The notes under the pieces were generated by a model. The model was not told the origin of the DNA, did no database searches, and saw only the letters and a program-made list of their open reading frames with translations. Made by a program: the position numbers and the translations under genes. This document shows positions 40,795 through 49,568 of a stretch of DNA of 64,000 bases, one piece after another. How positions within the stretch are numbered: the stretch's first letter is position 1; each line of letters opens with the position of its first letter. The stretch comes from Myxococcota bacterium (GTDB lineage Bacteria; Myxococcota; XYA12-FULL-58-9; JALHOP01), in assembly GCA_022842935.1 (NCBI GenBank), contig JALHOP010000007.1:141592-205591 (forward strand), written 5' to 3'.

Positions 40795-42624
40795 ATGGCG
40801 CGTAAGGTCTCCCGGAAGCGACTGTTCGTGACGGCTTTCTTGGGCGCGGTGGCAAGCGCGGGCGCCGTGTTCGCGTGGCCGACCGCCTTCGCTCAAACGA
40901 CCGAACAGCTCCCCGTTCCTGGGCAGCCCGAGCCCGAGCCAGACCCCTCGATGCCCGAGAGACCTGTTTGGGCAGCCTACTGTGGGCCGCAAACCATCAC
41001 CGTCCCAGACAACGCTGAAGCGTACCGTCGTGCCGAGACGTTGGTGCGTCTCGGGCAGCTCGACAGCGCCGCCGACCAGCTGTGTGGCGTCATCGCCAGC
41101 GGCGACGCCGCGCTCGAGCTCAAGGCGCACGAGAAGCTGCGGCGCGTCTTCATCCAGTGGCAGCGCCGTCAGGGTCTAGCTGAGCTTTTGGCGCACATCG
41201 CGCAGCTCGCCTTGAAGGCTGGCGACCGCGATCTCGCTGACCGCCGACTCGACGACCTCATCGCGGTCTCACCGCAGCATCCCGATCGCAAGGCGCTCGA
41301 AGCGGCGCTCGTCCGCAACTACACACAGACCGAGCAGAGCACTCCCATCTTGCTGCGCCTGCGCGGCATTCTAGGCATGATCGTCATTCTTGGCCTTGCC
41401 GTGTTGATGTCCGTCAACCGCAAGGCCATCGACTGGCGCATGGTTCGCTGGGGCTTGGGCTTGCAGTTCGTTTTCGCATTGCTCGTTCTGGTCTTGCCCG
41501 CCGGGCGAGCGGTGTTCTCTTACGCGAATGCGGGTGTCACCAAGCTCATTTCCTTCACCGACGCGGGGGCGAGCTTTCTTTTCGGTAACCTCTATAGCGG
41601 AGTGACCGCCGGCCCGACGCGCGGTCCGATGTCACTCGTCGATGGCGCGAGCGGTGACGTCTTGAACGTCGGTATCGTCTTCGCTTTCCACGTCTTGCCG
41701 ACCATCATCTTCTTTGGCGCCTTGATGTCGGTGCTCTATCACTTCGGCATCATTCAACGGGTGGTTCGTGTCATCGCGTGGGTCATGGCACGCGCATTAC
41801 GCACGAGCGGCTCGGAGTCACTCTCGGCTGCAATCAACATCTTCGTCGGACAAACCGAGGCCCCGTTGGTGGTGAAGCCCTACCTCGCCAAGATGACCAT
41901 GTCCGAGCTGATGGCGGTCATGACGGGAGGCTTTGCGTCCGTTGCTGGTGGGGTCCTCGCGGCCTACGTGCGTTTCGGTATCGACGCCGGTCACCTGGTC
42001 GCGGCGAGCGTGATGAGCGCTCCGGCCGGCCTGATGATGGCGAAGATCATCTGGCCGGAGACCGAAGAGTCCGAGACCAAAGGTGGCCACGTCAAAGACC
42101 CACCGCGCACCTCCTCGAACGTCATCGATGCGGCCGCGGCTGGCGCAGGCGACGGTTTGTCGCTCGCCCTCAACGTTGCGGCCATGCTCATCGCCTTCAT
42201 TGCCCTCATCGCCCTAGTGAACTGGATGTTGGGGGTCGCCGGGGGCTTTATGGGCTATCCGGAGCTCGCCCTGGGCCAGATTTTCGGGTGGGTCTTTGCG
42301 CCCCTGTCCTGGTGTATGGGGATTGAGCAGAACGACATCCTGGCCTTCGGGAAGCTCCTGGGGCTCAAGATTTCCCTAAATGAATTCGTGGCTTACGTGG
42401 AGCTTGGGGCTATCCGCGATCAGATCTCGCCGCGTACCTTTACGATTGCCACCTACGCCCTTTGCGGCTTCGCCAACTTCTCGTCCATCGGCATCCAGAT
42501 TGGCGGCATCAGCGCCATGGTGCCCGCGCGACGCGCGGATCTGGCAAAACTCGGCCTACGCGCTATGCTAGCAGGAGCCATGACAACGGCGTTGACCGGG
42601 TGTCTGGCTGGTCTCCTAATCTGA
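40795..42624 (+). CDS. CNT-family nucleoside transporter with N-terminal periplasmic domain
   Basis: 609 residues from ATG 40795; an upstream ATG at 40750 overlaps the divergent gene. Residues 1-33 are a cleavable signal peptide ending in AFA before Gln. Then a Pro-rich linker and about 130 helical residues that look TPR-like. The membrane part starts near 186 and carries CNT motifs: GQTEAPLVVKPYL, LNEFVAY and CGFANFSSIGIQIGG. It takes up nucleosides with Na+ or H+. The soluble N-terminal domain is not part of ordinary NupC proteins. Divergent from punA across 35 bp, fitting a shared nucleoside salvage role. Confidence 0.9.
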   Translation: MARKVSRKRLFVTAFLGAVASAGAVFAWPTAFAQTTEQLPVPGQPEPEPDPSMPERPVWAAYCGPQTITVPDNAEAYRRAETLVRLGQLDSAADQLCGVIASGDAALELKAHEKLRRVFIQWQRRQGLAELLAHIAQLALKAGDRDLADRRLDDLIAVSPQHPDRKALEAALVRNYTQTEQSTPILLRLRGILGMIVILGLAVLMSVNRKAIDWRMVRWGLGLQFVFALLVLVLPAGRAVFSYANAGVTKLISFTDAGASFLFGNLYSGVTAGPTRGPMSLVDGASGDVLNVGIVFAFHVLPTIIFFGALMSVLYHFGIIQRVVRVIAWVMARALRTSGSESLSAAINIFVGQTEAPLVVKPYLAKMTMSELMAVMTGGFASVAGGVLAAYVRFGIDAGHLVAASVMSAPAGLMMAKIIWPETEESETKGGHVKDPPRTSSNVIDAAAAGAGDGLSLALNVAAMLIAFIALIALVNWMLGVAGGFMGYPELALGQIFGWVFAPLSWCMGIEQNDILAFGKLLGLKISLNEFVAYVELGAIRDQISPRTFTIATYALCGFANFSSIGIQIGGISAMVPARRADLAKLGLRAMLAGAMTTALTGCLAGLLI

Positions 42625-42662
42625 CGCAACGCCCGGTTTTTCAAGGCGATACTCTCCCCACG

Positions 42663-43163
42663 ATGTCTTCTGCTTCCAAAGTGCATACCGGCGCCGCGAA
42701 TTGGCTGCCGAACGCTGGTCCGAAGCCTCTCGCGAACGAGAGCGCTGTCGTGGGCCGCGCGGCTGTACCGCCGCTCCCAACCCGCGTGCACATTCCCGAG
42801 AAGCTCTATCGCGAGAGCAGCAACCCGGACACGTTCGTCGGCTCAGGCCATTTCAACTTCATCGCCGACACGTTGGCGCGTGGCCAGCTGCCCAATTACA
42901 GCGCAATGTGGAAGTCAGGCGAGGTGTTCGCTGTCCAGGACGTCACTGGCGCGCTCATGAACGCCTCCGTCCGTGCAGCCCTTGCGGCTGCGGTCGAGCA
43001 GCGCAGCGGCGGCAAGGTCCGACTTGTCGAGTCGACTCCTGACGAGCTCGGCGGCGTGCCGATCGCAGGAGAAGCAGCGCACTTGGCTATCGAGCGGCCT
43101 GGTGCCCGCGTGCCGTTTGCCATCGTCGAAGAAGGTTTCGAGCCTCACCGCCGCGGTCGGTAG
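42663..43163 (+). CDS. Hypothetical protein
   Basis: 166 residues from ATG 42663. A Pro/Ala-rich first 60 residues is followed by a compact region: NPDTFVGSGHFNFIADTLARGQLPNYSAMWKSGE, then an Ala/Val-rich helix. No signal peptide or membrane helix and no motif I can place. It lies 38 nt after the CNT gene with no clear ribosome binding site. Coding is supported by the frame length and non-shadow position. Confidence 0.55.
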   Translation: MSSASKVHTGAANWLPNAGPKPLANESAVVGRAAVPPLPTRVHIPEKLYRESSNPDTFVGSGHFNFIADTLARGQLPNYSAMWKSGEVFAVQDVTGALMNASVRAALAAAVEQRSGGKVRLVESTPDELGGVPIAGEAAHLAIERPGARVPFAIVEEGFEPHRRGR

Positions 43164-43196
43164 CCTCCGCGCGATACGTGTGGGGACCCGTCCGGG

Positions 43197-43685
43197 CTAC
43201 TTGGCGAGGCCCGTTCTCCAGCCTACAGCGCGACAGGCGGTCAAGCCCGCCTGAAAGTCCGCATCCATCGCCTGCCTGACTTCGGCCACCTTGGTGGCGG
43301 CGTCGTTCGCGCGCCCGCTCAAGCAAGCTTCGGCGTCGTAGCTCTGCAGTGGGGTGAGGTCGAGGCGGGCCCCAAAGCCTGCTTGCTCGAGCGTCTGCTT
43401 CTCCGGGCGCGCGACGGCCAGCACCTTCTGAGCGGTGCGGAAGCCGTCCAGGCGCGCGCCGACCACCAGCAGGTCGCGATGAATGAAGCCACACTGGCGC
43501 CCGTCGGGCTGCGGCTCGCCGGCCTGCCGCCTGAGCGCATCGGCGAGGTTGTCGAGGTCGCTCTTCACCCGGTTCGAGAGCAGCTCGAGCTCTTGGCAAT
43601 ATTCCGCCCGCGCGCGCTCCCACTTGGCCTCGTTCCCACAGGAGGCGAGCAACGCAATGGCGACAGCGAACGGCAACTTCGTCAT
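43197..43685 (-). CDS. Small lipoprotein
   Basis: 162 residues from ATG 43685 (an earlier in-frame ATG at 43727 would bury the signal). MTKLPFAVAIALLASC is a typical lipoprotein signal. The mature part is helical with three more Cys at positions that could form disulfides. No family recognised. It follows the LplT/PlsC-like gene by 47 nt on the same strand. Confidence 0.7.
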   Translation of the reverse strand: MTKLPFAVAIALLASCGNEAKWERARAEYCQELELLSNRVKSDLDNLADALRRQAGEPQPDGRQCGFIHRDLLVVGARLDGFRTAQKVLAVARPEKQTLEQAGFGARLDLTPLQSYDAEACLSGRANDAATKVAEVRQAMDADFQAGLTACRAVGWRTGLAK

Positions 43686-43732
43686 TCCCAAGTCGTTACA
43701 GACATCAGGCCTCACCGCAATGTCCATGCGGC

Positions 43733-45439
43733 TCAGGTGAGGTTCCCGAGTTGCTTAACCCGCCGCTCGAGGTCTGCGGCGGTGACGGTCGTAGGGGGCA
43801 CGGCTGCCTCGACCAGCAGGGTGACGCGTGACCAGAACCGCTTGCCGACTCGCTTGTTCTTGCTCTTGCTAAAGACGCTGCCCCACATGCCGACCAGCGC
43901 CATGGGGACCACCGGGACGGGGCTTCGCGCGATGATCTTTTCGATGCCCGGCCTGAACGGGTTCATGTTGCCGTCGGTCGTGAGCTTGCCCTCTGGGAAA
44001 ATACAGACGATTTCGTTGTCTTCTAAAGCGGAGGCTATGCGCTCGAAAGCCTTCTCGAGCGTTTCGGGGTCCTCCTTGGCGCCGGCGATAGGGATGATCT
44101 TGGCGTCTTTGAAGAGATACTTCGCGACCGGGATGTGCATGAAGCTGTAGTGCATGACGAAGCGGAGCGGCAGCGGTGAGGCGCTGCCGATGATCAACCA
44201 ATCGACGAAGGTCACGTGGTTGCAGACGAGCACTGCCGGGCCATGCAAGGGAAGGTGCTCGCGACCGACGACGCGTACGCGATAGAGGACGTGTGAGAGA
44301 AGCCAGATGACGAAGCGAAGCGCGAACTCGGGCGCGTAGGCATAGATGAAGAACGCCACCGCGCCGTTCATGGCAGCGAGGGTTGCAAACACCCAGTACG
44401 CGGGCCATTGGTAAACGAACGCTGCCCACAAAATGCCAGCAGCGCCGATCGCGAATGCGCTGCTTATGCGATCGGAACGCGCTGCGATCACGGCCGCGTC
44501 CGCGGGCTCACTGCGATGATAGATGAGCGCGTATAGCGGTACGACGAACCAGGCGAGCGATGTTCCGCATAGCAGTACCGTCGCGTACGCATGCCAAGGT
44601 GTTGGTTCGACCACCACGCCACCAAACCAGAGCAGCGCCGTGAAGACGGTGATGCCCAGAGCCCCTAGCGGGACCACACCAAGCTCGAGGACGCCGCGCG
44701 AAAGCCATGAGCAGGTGAGGGAGCCGCCGACGAAGCCCGCCGTGAGGCAAGCCGTAAGACCCACGGCACCCCAGGTGCTTAGAGTCAGCGTGACGTAGCC
44801 ATACGGCACCAACAGCCCCACGAGGAGCGTCGCGAGCGCCCAGAACCATCCGATGCCGAGGAGCGAGAGGCCAAGAGTGCGCTGGGACAACAGGCTGGGC
44901 GTGGGCCTGCGCGCTTGCGCAGCCTCGTCCGCGGCTGGCACCAACCAACCGACGATGGCGACGGCGACGAGGACCGCCGCGAGGACGCGGCTACCGAGTC
45001 TCTGCTGCAAGTCGAGGCCAGCGATGATGCCGACGACCATCGACACCGCGGTGGTGGTGGCCACCAGCATGCTGGCGCGCAGCAGGGCGTCGCCGCTCCC
45101 CCCGAGGCGCGGCGCGCTCGAATACTTGATGGGCGCCAAGAGAGCGCCTTTGGCGCCCAAGACGACTAGCCCGAGATACGTGCCAAAGAAGAAACCGAAG
45201 CCCGCCGAGGCGCAGGCGGCGACGCCAGCGAGCTCGACGACCTTGGCGATGCGCAGCGACCTCCGTATGCCATAGCGGTCAACAAGGCGAGCGCCGACAG
45301 GAGCCAAGAACAAGCTTGGTAGGGTGAGCGCGATGAGTGACGCCGGCGCATGCATGAGCGCACCGGCCCCGAGCGCGCCGCCGAGCGCTAGGTGGTCGAC
45401 GAGGGTCGAGAGCAGCGCGATGATGGGGAGGCGCTTCAC
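43733..45439 (-). CDS. MFS transporter fused to a PlsC-type acyltransferase
   Basis: 568 residues. Residues 1-370 form an MFS-like bundle of about ten helices resembling the lysophospholipid flippase LplT. Residues ~385-560 are a glycerophospholipid acyltransferase with NHVTFVDW (H408, D413) and FPEGKLT. In Aas-type fusions an AMP-binding acyl-ACP ligase follows; here the protein ends without it. It may flip a lysophospholipid and re-acylate it with an acyl donor from elsewhere. The start overlaps the deoA-like stop (ATGA). Confidence 0.85.
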   Translation of the reverse strand: MKRLPIIALLSTLVDHLALGGALGAGALMHAPASLIALTLPSLFLAPVGARLVDRYGIRRSLRIAKVVELAGVAACASAGFGFFFGTYLGLVVLGAKGALLAPIKYSSAPRLGGSGDALLRASMLVATTTAVSMVVGIIAGLDLQQRLGSRVLAAVLVAVAIVGWLVPAADEAAQARRPTPSLLSQRTLGLSLLGIGWFWALATLLVGLLVPYGYVTLTLSTWGAVGLTACLTAGFVGGSLTCSWLSRGVLELGVVPLGALGITVFTALLWFGGVVVEPTPWHAYATVLLCGTSLAWFVVPLYALIYHRSEPADAAVIAARSDRISSAFAIGAAGILWAAFVYQWPAYWVFATLAAMNGAVAFFIYAYAPEFALRFVIWLLSHVLYRVRVVGREHLPLHGPAVLVCNHVTFVDWLIIGSASPLPLRFVMHYSFMHIPVAKYLFKDAKIIPIAGAKEDPETLEKAFERIASALEDNEIVCIFPEGKLTTDGNMNPFRPGIEKIIARSPVPVVPMALVGMWGSVFSKSKNKRVGKRFWSRVTLLVEAAVPPTTVTAADLERRVKQLGNLT

Positions 45440-46761
45440 CCGCTGATGACGTCCACGACGAGGGGGCGCGCCGCCTTTGCCGATGCGCCGATGACCATCC
45501 CCGCTTCGATGGTCTTGAGCTCGCGCTCGATGATGCCACCGCCGCGGTGGTGGACGTAGGCCATGGGCTCACCGCGCTCCACGATGTCACCGACTTTCTT
45601 GACGAGGACGATCCCGACGGCGTGGTCCACGCGATCTTCTGCTTTGGCGCGGCCAGCACCCAAGCGCATCGCCGACGTACCGAGCACATAGGGGTCGATA
45701 TCGGTGATGACGCCGGCCATCTTCGCGAGCACGGCTGACTTGTGCTCGGTGCTCGGGAGCTTCTCTGGGTGATCGACCACGGTGGGGTCTCCGTGCTGAG
45801 CCTCGATGATGGCGCGGAACTTTGCGAGACCCGCGCCCGAGCGCATGGCGTTACCTAGCTGCGCGCGTGCTTCGATGCTGTCCTTGGCGACGCCGCCCAG
45901 GATCAACATTTCGGCTCCCAGGGCCATGGTGAGCTCGGTGGTGTCCTCTGGGCCGTGCCCCCGAAGAATCTCGATCGACTCGCGCACCTCGAGGGAGTTG
46001 CCGATTGTTTTCCCCAGCGGCTGATCCATGTCGGTGATGAGCGCCCGCATCTTGACCCCGGCTTGTGTGCCGACGCGGACGAGCGACTGCGCAAGCGCCC
46101 TGGCGTGCTCTTCGGTTTTCATGAACGCGCCGCGACCAACCTTGACGTCGAGCACCAGCGCGTCGATGCCCTCGGCGAGCTTCTTCGAAAGGATGCTCGA
46201 GGTGATGAGCGGGATCGACTCGACGGTCGAGGTGACATCACGCAGGGCGTAGAGCTTCTTGTCCGCTGGAGCGAGGTCAGCGGTCTGACCGATGAGGCAC
46301 AACCCCAGCGTCTGGACGAGCTCGACGAAGCGGGTGAGTGAGAGGTCGACCCGGAAGCCTGGGATCGACTCGAGCTTGTCCAAGGTGCCGCCCGTGTGGC
46401 CCAGGCCGCGACCGCTGACCATGGGGACGGGAACCCCGCAGGCTGCCACCAGCGGCGCTAAGGGCAGCGAGATCTTGTCGCCGACACCCCCGGTTGAGTG
46501 CTTGTCCACCTTTAGTCCAGGCACGCTCGTCAAGTCGATGACCCGGCCGCTGTCGCGCATGGCCAGGGTCATCGCGGCGGTGAGCTCATCGGAAAGGCCG
46601 TTGAAAAAGACGGCCATGAGGAAGGCGCTCGCCTGGTAGTCGGGGACATCGCCGCGGGCGATGCCCTGGACGAAGGCCGCGAGCTCCGCAGGCAAAATGG
46701 CTTGTTTGTCACGAACGGCTCGGATGAGGTCTGCGCTGCGCATGTCCCGCAAAGCGCTCAT
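45436..46761 (-). CDS. deoA: Thymidine/pyrimidine-nucleoside phosphorylase
   Basis: 441 residues from ATG 46761, or 435 from ATG 46743. It cleaves thymidine or uridine with phosphate to base and sugar-1-phosphate. The phosphate-binding KHSTGGVGDK and SGRGLGHTGGTLDKLE are intact, and the C-terminal RAKAEDRVDHAVG domain is typical. Length fits both DeoA and Pdp. It adds to the nucleoside salvage set of the window but is transcribed with an acyltransferase. Confidence 0.92.
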   Translation of the reverse strand: MSALRDMRSADLIRAVRDKQAILPAELAAFVQGIARGDVPDYQASAFLMAVFFNGLSDELTAAMTLAMRDSGRVIDLTSVPGLKVDKHSTGGVGDKISLPLAPLVAACGVPVPMVSGRGLGHTGGTLDKLESIPGFRVDLSLTRFVELVQTLGLCLIGQTADLAPADKKLYALRDVTSTVESIPLITSSILSKKLAEGIDALVLDVKVGRGAFMKTEEHARALAQSLVRVGTQAGVKMRALITDMDQPLGKTIGNSLEVRESIEILRGHGPEDTTELTMALGAEMLILGGVAKDSIEARAQLGNAMRSGAGLAKFRAIIEAQHGDPTVVDHPEKLPSTEHKSAVLAKMAGVITDIDPYVLGTSAMRLGAGRAKAEDRVDHAVGIVLVKKVGDIVERGEPMAYVHHRGGGIIERELKTIEAGMVIGASAKAARPLVVDVISG

Positions 46762-46862
46762 ATGTCGGCTTTCGCCGCAAGTCGGCCGCGCGACCTGACG
46801 CAGTGTCAGACAACCGACGGGCGTGGCATCCGATAACGCAGGCGAACTGGATGGAGACGGCG

Positions 46863-47051
46863 ATGGTGGGTGGCGAGTGCGAAGTCGCGGCGGCGATTGA
46901 AGAGGTCAGGGCCGCGTTGCGGCGGGATGTCGAGGAAGCTCGGGCGGCCCGCAAGAACGTCTTCGTGCCCCTCGCGGTCGAAGCCTGGCTCGAGCGCCTT
47001 GCCAAGGCGGCCCACGAGAGAGCCGCAAACACGGACGGCGCCGGTCGTTAG
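46863..47051 (+). CDS. Small hypothetical protein
   Basis: 62 residues from ATG 46863, which has GGAGA about 5 nt upstream; GTG 46803 and ATG 46851 are alternatives. Acidic-basic amphipathic helix content ([22 protein letters not shown]) with an aromatic patch [14 protein letters not shown]. No family recognised. It lies between the divergent deoA gene and trpS, 44 nt before trpS. Confidence 0.45.
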   Translation: MVGGECEVAAAIEEVRAALRRDVEEARAARKNVFVPLAVEAWLERLAKAAHERAANTDGAGR

Positions 47052-47095
47052 CCCCCGCTTGTCGAGCACCTGTCAGTCGTGCGACGCAGGCGCCC

Positions 47096-48094
47096 ATGAA
47101 ACGCATCTTCTCGGGCGTCCAACCCACCGGCGATTTTCACCTCGGCAACTACCTCGGTGCCGTACGCAACTGGGTAGCCCTGCAACGCGATTTCGACTGC
47201 ATTTACTGCATCGTCGACTTGCATGCGTTGACGGTGCAGCCCGAGCCCGTACGCCTTGCTTCGCGCACCCGCGAGGTTGCCGCAGCCTACATCGCCGCTG
47301 GCGTCGATCCGAAGCGATGCATCATCTTCAACCAGAGTATGGTCTCGGGCCACGCTGAGCTCTCGTGGGTCTTGTCATGCCACACGCCACTCGGCTGGCT
47401 GAACCGCATGACGCAGTTCAAGGACAAGGCGGGCAAGCACAAGGACAACGCGGTGCTCGGTCTCTACGGCTACCCCGTGCTCATGGCTGCCGACATTCTG
47501 CTCTACAAAGCCACACACGTGCCGGTCGGCGAAGATCAGAAGCAGCACCTCGAGCTGTCGCGCGATATCGCGGGCGCGTTCAATCATCACTACGGCAAAG
47601 ATGTGTTCCCATTGCCCGAGCCGCAGATCTTCGGGGTCGCGACGCGCATCATGTCGCTGCGTGACGCTACCAAGAAGATGAGCTCGTCCGACCCCTCGGA
47701 TGCGTCGCGTATCAACATGACCGATGACGCCGACACCATCGCGGCGAAAGTCCGCAAAGCGAAGACCGACCCGGAGCCGCTACCCGGCGACGTGAAGGGC
47801 CTCGAAAATCGGCCCGAGGCCGCGAACCTCGTCGCCATCTACGCGGCTCTCGCCGAGACCACGAAGGAACAGGCCCTTGCGCCTCATGCTGGCGCCCAGT
47901 TTTCGAGCTTCAAGAACGCCCTTGTCGATCTCGCAGTGAGCAAGCTCGCGCCGATCACCAGCGAAATGAAACGCCTGATGAGTGACCCCGCCTCGATCGA
48001 CGCCATCTTGCGTGACGGCGCCGAACGAGCGTCCGCCATCGCAGATAAGACACTGCGCGAGGTGAAGGACCTCATCGGCTTGGTCGTGCCCTGA
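47096..48094 (+). CDS. trpS: Tryptophanyl-tRNA synthetase
   Basis: 332 residues, normal for class I TrpRS. It charges tRNA-Trp. The HIGH-like motif HLGN lies at 15-18 in [10 protein letters not shown] and the KMSKS-like motif is [10 protein letters not shown] near 198. The C-terminal anticodon-binding helices look complete. Upstream has no strong ribosome binding site. Confidence 0.97.
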   Translation: MKRIFSGVQPTGDFHLGNYLGAVRNWVALQRDFDCIYCIVDLHALTVQPEPVRLASRTREVAAAYIAAGVDPKRCIIFNQSMVSGHAELSWVLSCHTPLGWLNRMTQFKDKAGKHKDNAVLGLYGYPVLMAADILLYKATHVPVGEDQKQHLELSRDIAGAFNHHYGKDVFPLPEPQIFGVATRIMSLRDATKKMSSSDPSDASRINMTDDADTIAAKVRKAKTDPEPLPGDVKGLENRPEAANLVAIYAALAETTKEQALAPHAGAQFSSFKNALVDLAVSKLAPITSEMKRLMSDPASIDAILRDGAERASAIADKTLREVKDLIGLVVP

Positions 48095-48140
48095 CACCGA
48101 GCTTTGCCCGGTGTGCTACGCTTTGGTGGTGAGGCGGAGC

Positions 48141-49538
48141 ATGCGGGAGCTTTCGGGTGTGACAGGGCTCATGCTAGTCGCCCTGGCGGCGTGTACCGGG
48201 AGTGTCTCGCGTTTGCCTGACGCCGACGCGCAGAGCGCTGATAACGACGTGACTGAGTCCGATGGACTCCCTGGCGAGGGCGCCGACACCGGTGGCGACG
48301 CCCCCGCATCGTCCGACAACGGACCAGATTTCGACCCGCCGGCCATCGGCCCGCTCGTCGGCTTGCCGAGCGCGGAAGGCGCGCACATAGCCGACATTCG
48401 TGCGCTGGCGGACGACAGCTGGCTCGAGCTCCAAGCACCCGCTGGTGATCCCACGTATGGGACCGCGCCGGGCCGTTCCTGGGGCGGTAGGGCGTTCGCC
48501 TGGGCGCCCGACCTCGGGGGCGCGTTTCTCTACGGCGAAGGTCCACATGCCTTCATCTGGCGCGACACGCTCGCCAACGACGAGCTCTGGTTCTATGACG
48601 TCAACGCCAACCGCTGGGTCACCGTCCATCCCGGCACGGACACGGCGACGTTCTCCGCGCGGGTCGCTTCGGGCGCGCTCGCGCTCGACGACAATCTTCA
48701 GCTCGTCGACCGTAGCGGGCAGCAGCTGCCCGTGCACGTGCTCATTCACGCCTGGGGTTTTCTCGCTTACCAGCCCGATGGGCGCGCCTTCACCTTCTTC
48801 GCGGGGCGTGGCCTCGGCACGTATTTCCTCCCTGGATGGGATGACGGCACCGGGCCGATGGCCGCTGGCATCGCGGCGCTCGAAGAGCAGGCCAGTGGTC
48901 GCAGCGAGCCCTTGATGGGGCCGTGGACATACTCCGTCGCGACCGGGCGTTTCGCCCGCGCGCCAGCGAGCGGAACTGGGCCGCCAGCAGGAGATAGTAC
49001 GTTTCCGCAGCTCCACGCCGTGACCTCGATGCACGCGCTGGTGCTCGCGGGTAGCTCGGGTGTCTTCGCCTTCGACACGGTCGCCCGTCGCTGGTCGGTG
49101 GTCGACGACGGCGGCACGCGACCGTCTGGATACGATCAGGGTGCCTGCTACGACCCGACGCGTGAGCGCATCTACATGGGCGGTGGCAGCGACGAGAGCG
49201 CCTCGGGGCTCTACGCCTTCGACCTCGTGGGCAACACCTGGATCGCTCCAGCGAGCGGCGGTCCCACGGGTTTTGGCACCAACGCCGCGACAGTCAGTTA
49301 CGACGTTGCGAGCGACGTGGTCACGGTCATTCACCGCGAGGACCGTGTGATCTACGCCTTCGACCCGGCGACCTCGCTATGGTCGAGTCAGCCCTTCGCG
49401 CCCGAGGTTGCGTTCTCCGACTATGCCTCGATGATGGGCTTCTACGACGCGTCACTCAACGCCTACTTTCTTTACTTCGCCATCGACGGCGTACCCGACG
49501 GGCGTATGTGGGTGTACCGCTATCGCGTTGCCGATTGA
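48141..49538 (+). CDS. Kelch-like repeat lipoprotein
   Basis: 465 residues from ATG 48141, with GAGG 6 nt upstream; a GTG at 48129 is possible. Lipobox LAAC after a short signal, then an Asp/Ser/Gly-rich stalk of about 50 residues. The rest is beta-rich with repeated units such as ELWFYDVNANRWV, VFAFDTVARRWS, LYAFDLVGNTW and IYAFDPATSLW, the strand pattern of Kelch propellers. A six- or seven-bladed propeller is likely. Surface ligand binding is inferred; no catalytic motif is seen. Confidence 0.85.
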   Translation: MRELSGVTGLMLVALAACTGSVSRLPDADAQSADNDVTESDGLPGEGADTGGDAPASSDNGPDFDPPAIGPLVGLPSAEGAHIADIRALADDSWLELQAPAGDPTYGTAPGRSWGGRAFAWAPDLGGAFLYGEGPHAFIWRDTLANDELWFYDVNANRWVTVHPGTDTATFSARVASGALALDDNLQLVDRSGQQLPVHVLIHAWGFLAYQPDGRAFTFFAGRGLGTYFLPGWDDGTGPMAAGIAALEEQASGRSEPLMGPWTYSVATGRFARAPASGTGPPAGDSTFPQLHAVTSMHALVLAGSSGVFAFDTVARRWSVVDDGGTRPSGYDQGACYDPTRERIYMGGGSDESASGLYAFDLVGNTWIAPASGGPTGFGTNAATVSYDVASDVVTVIHREDRVIYAFDPATSLWSSQPFAPEVAFSDYASMMGFYDASLNAYFLYFAIDGVPDGRMWVYRYRVAD

Positions 49539-49568
49539 GTCACCCAGGGACGCAAGCCTTGGGCTTCG

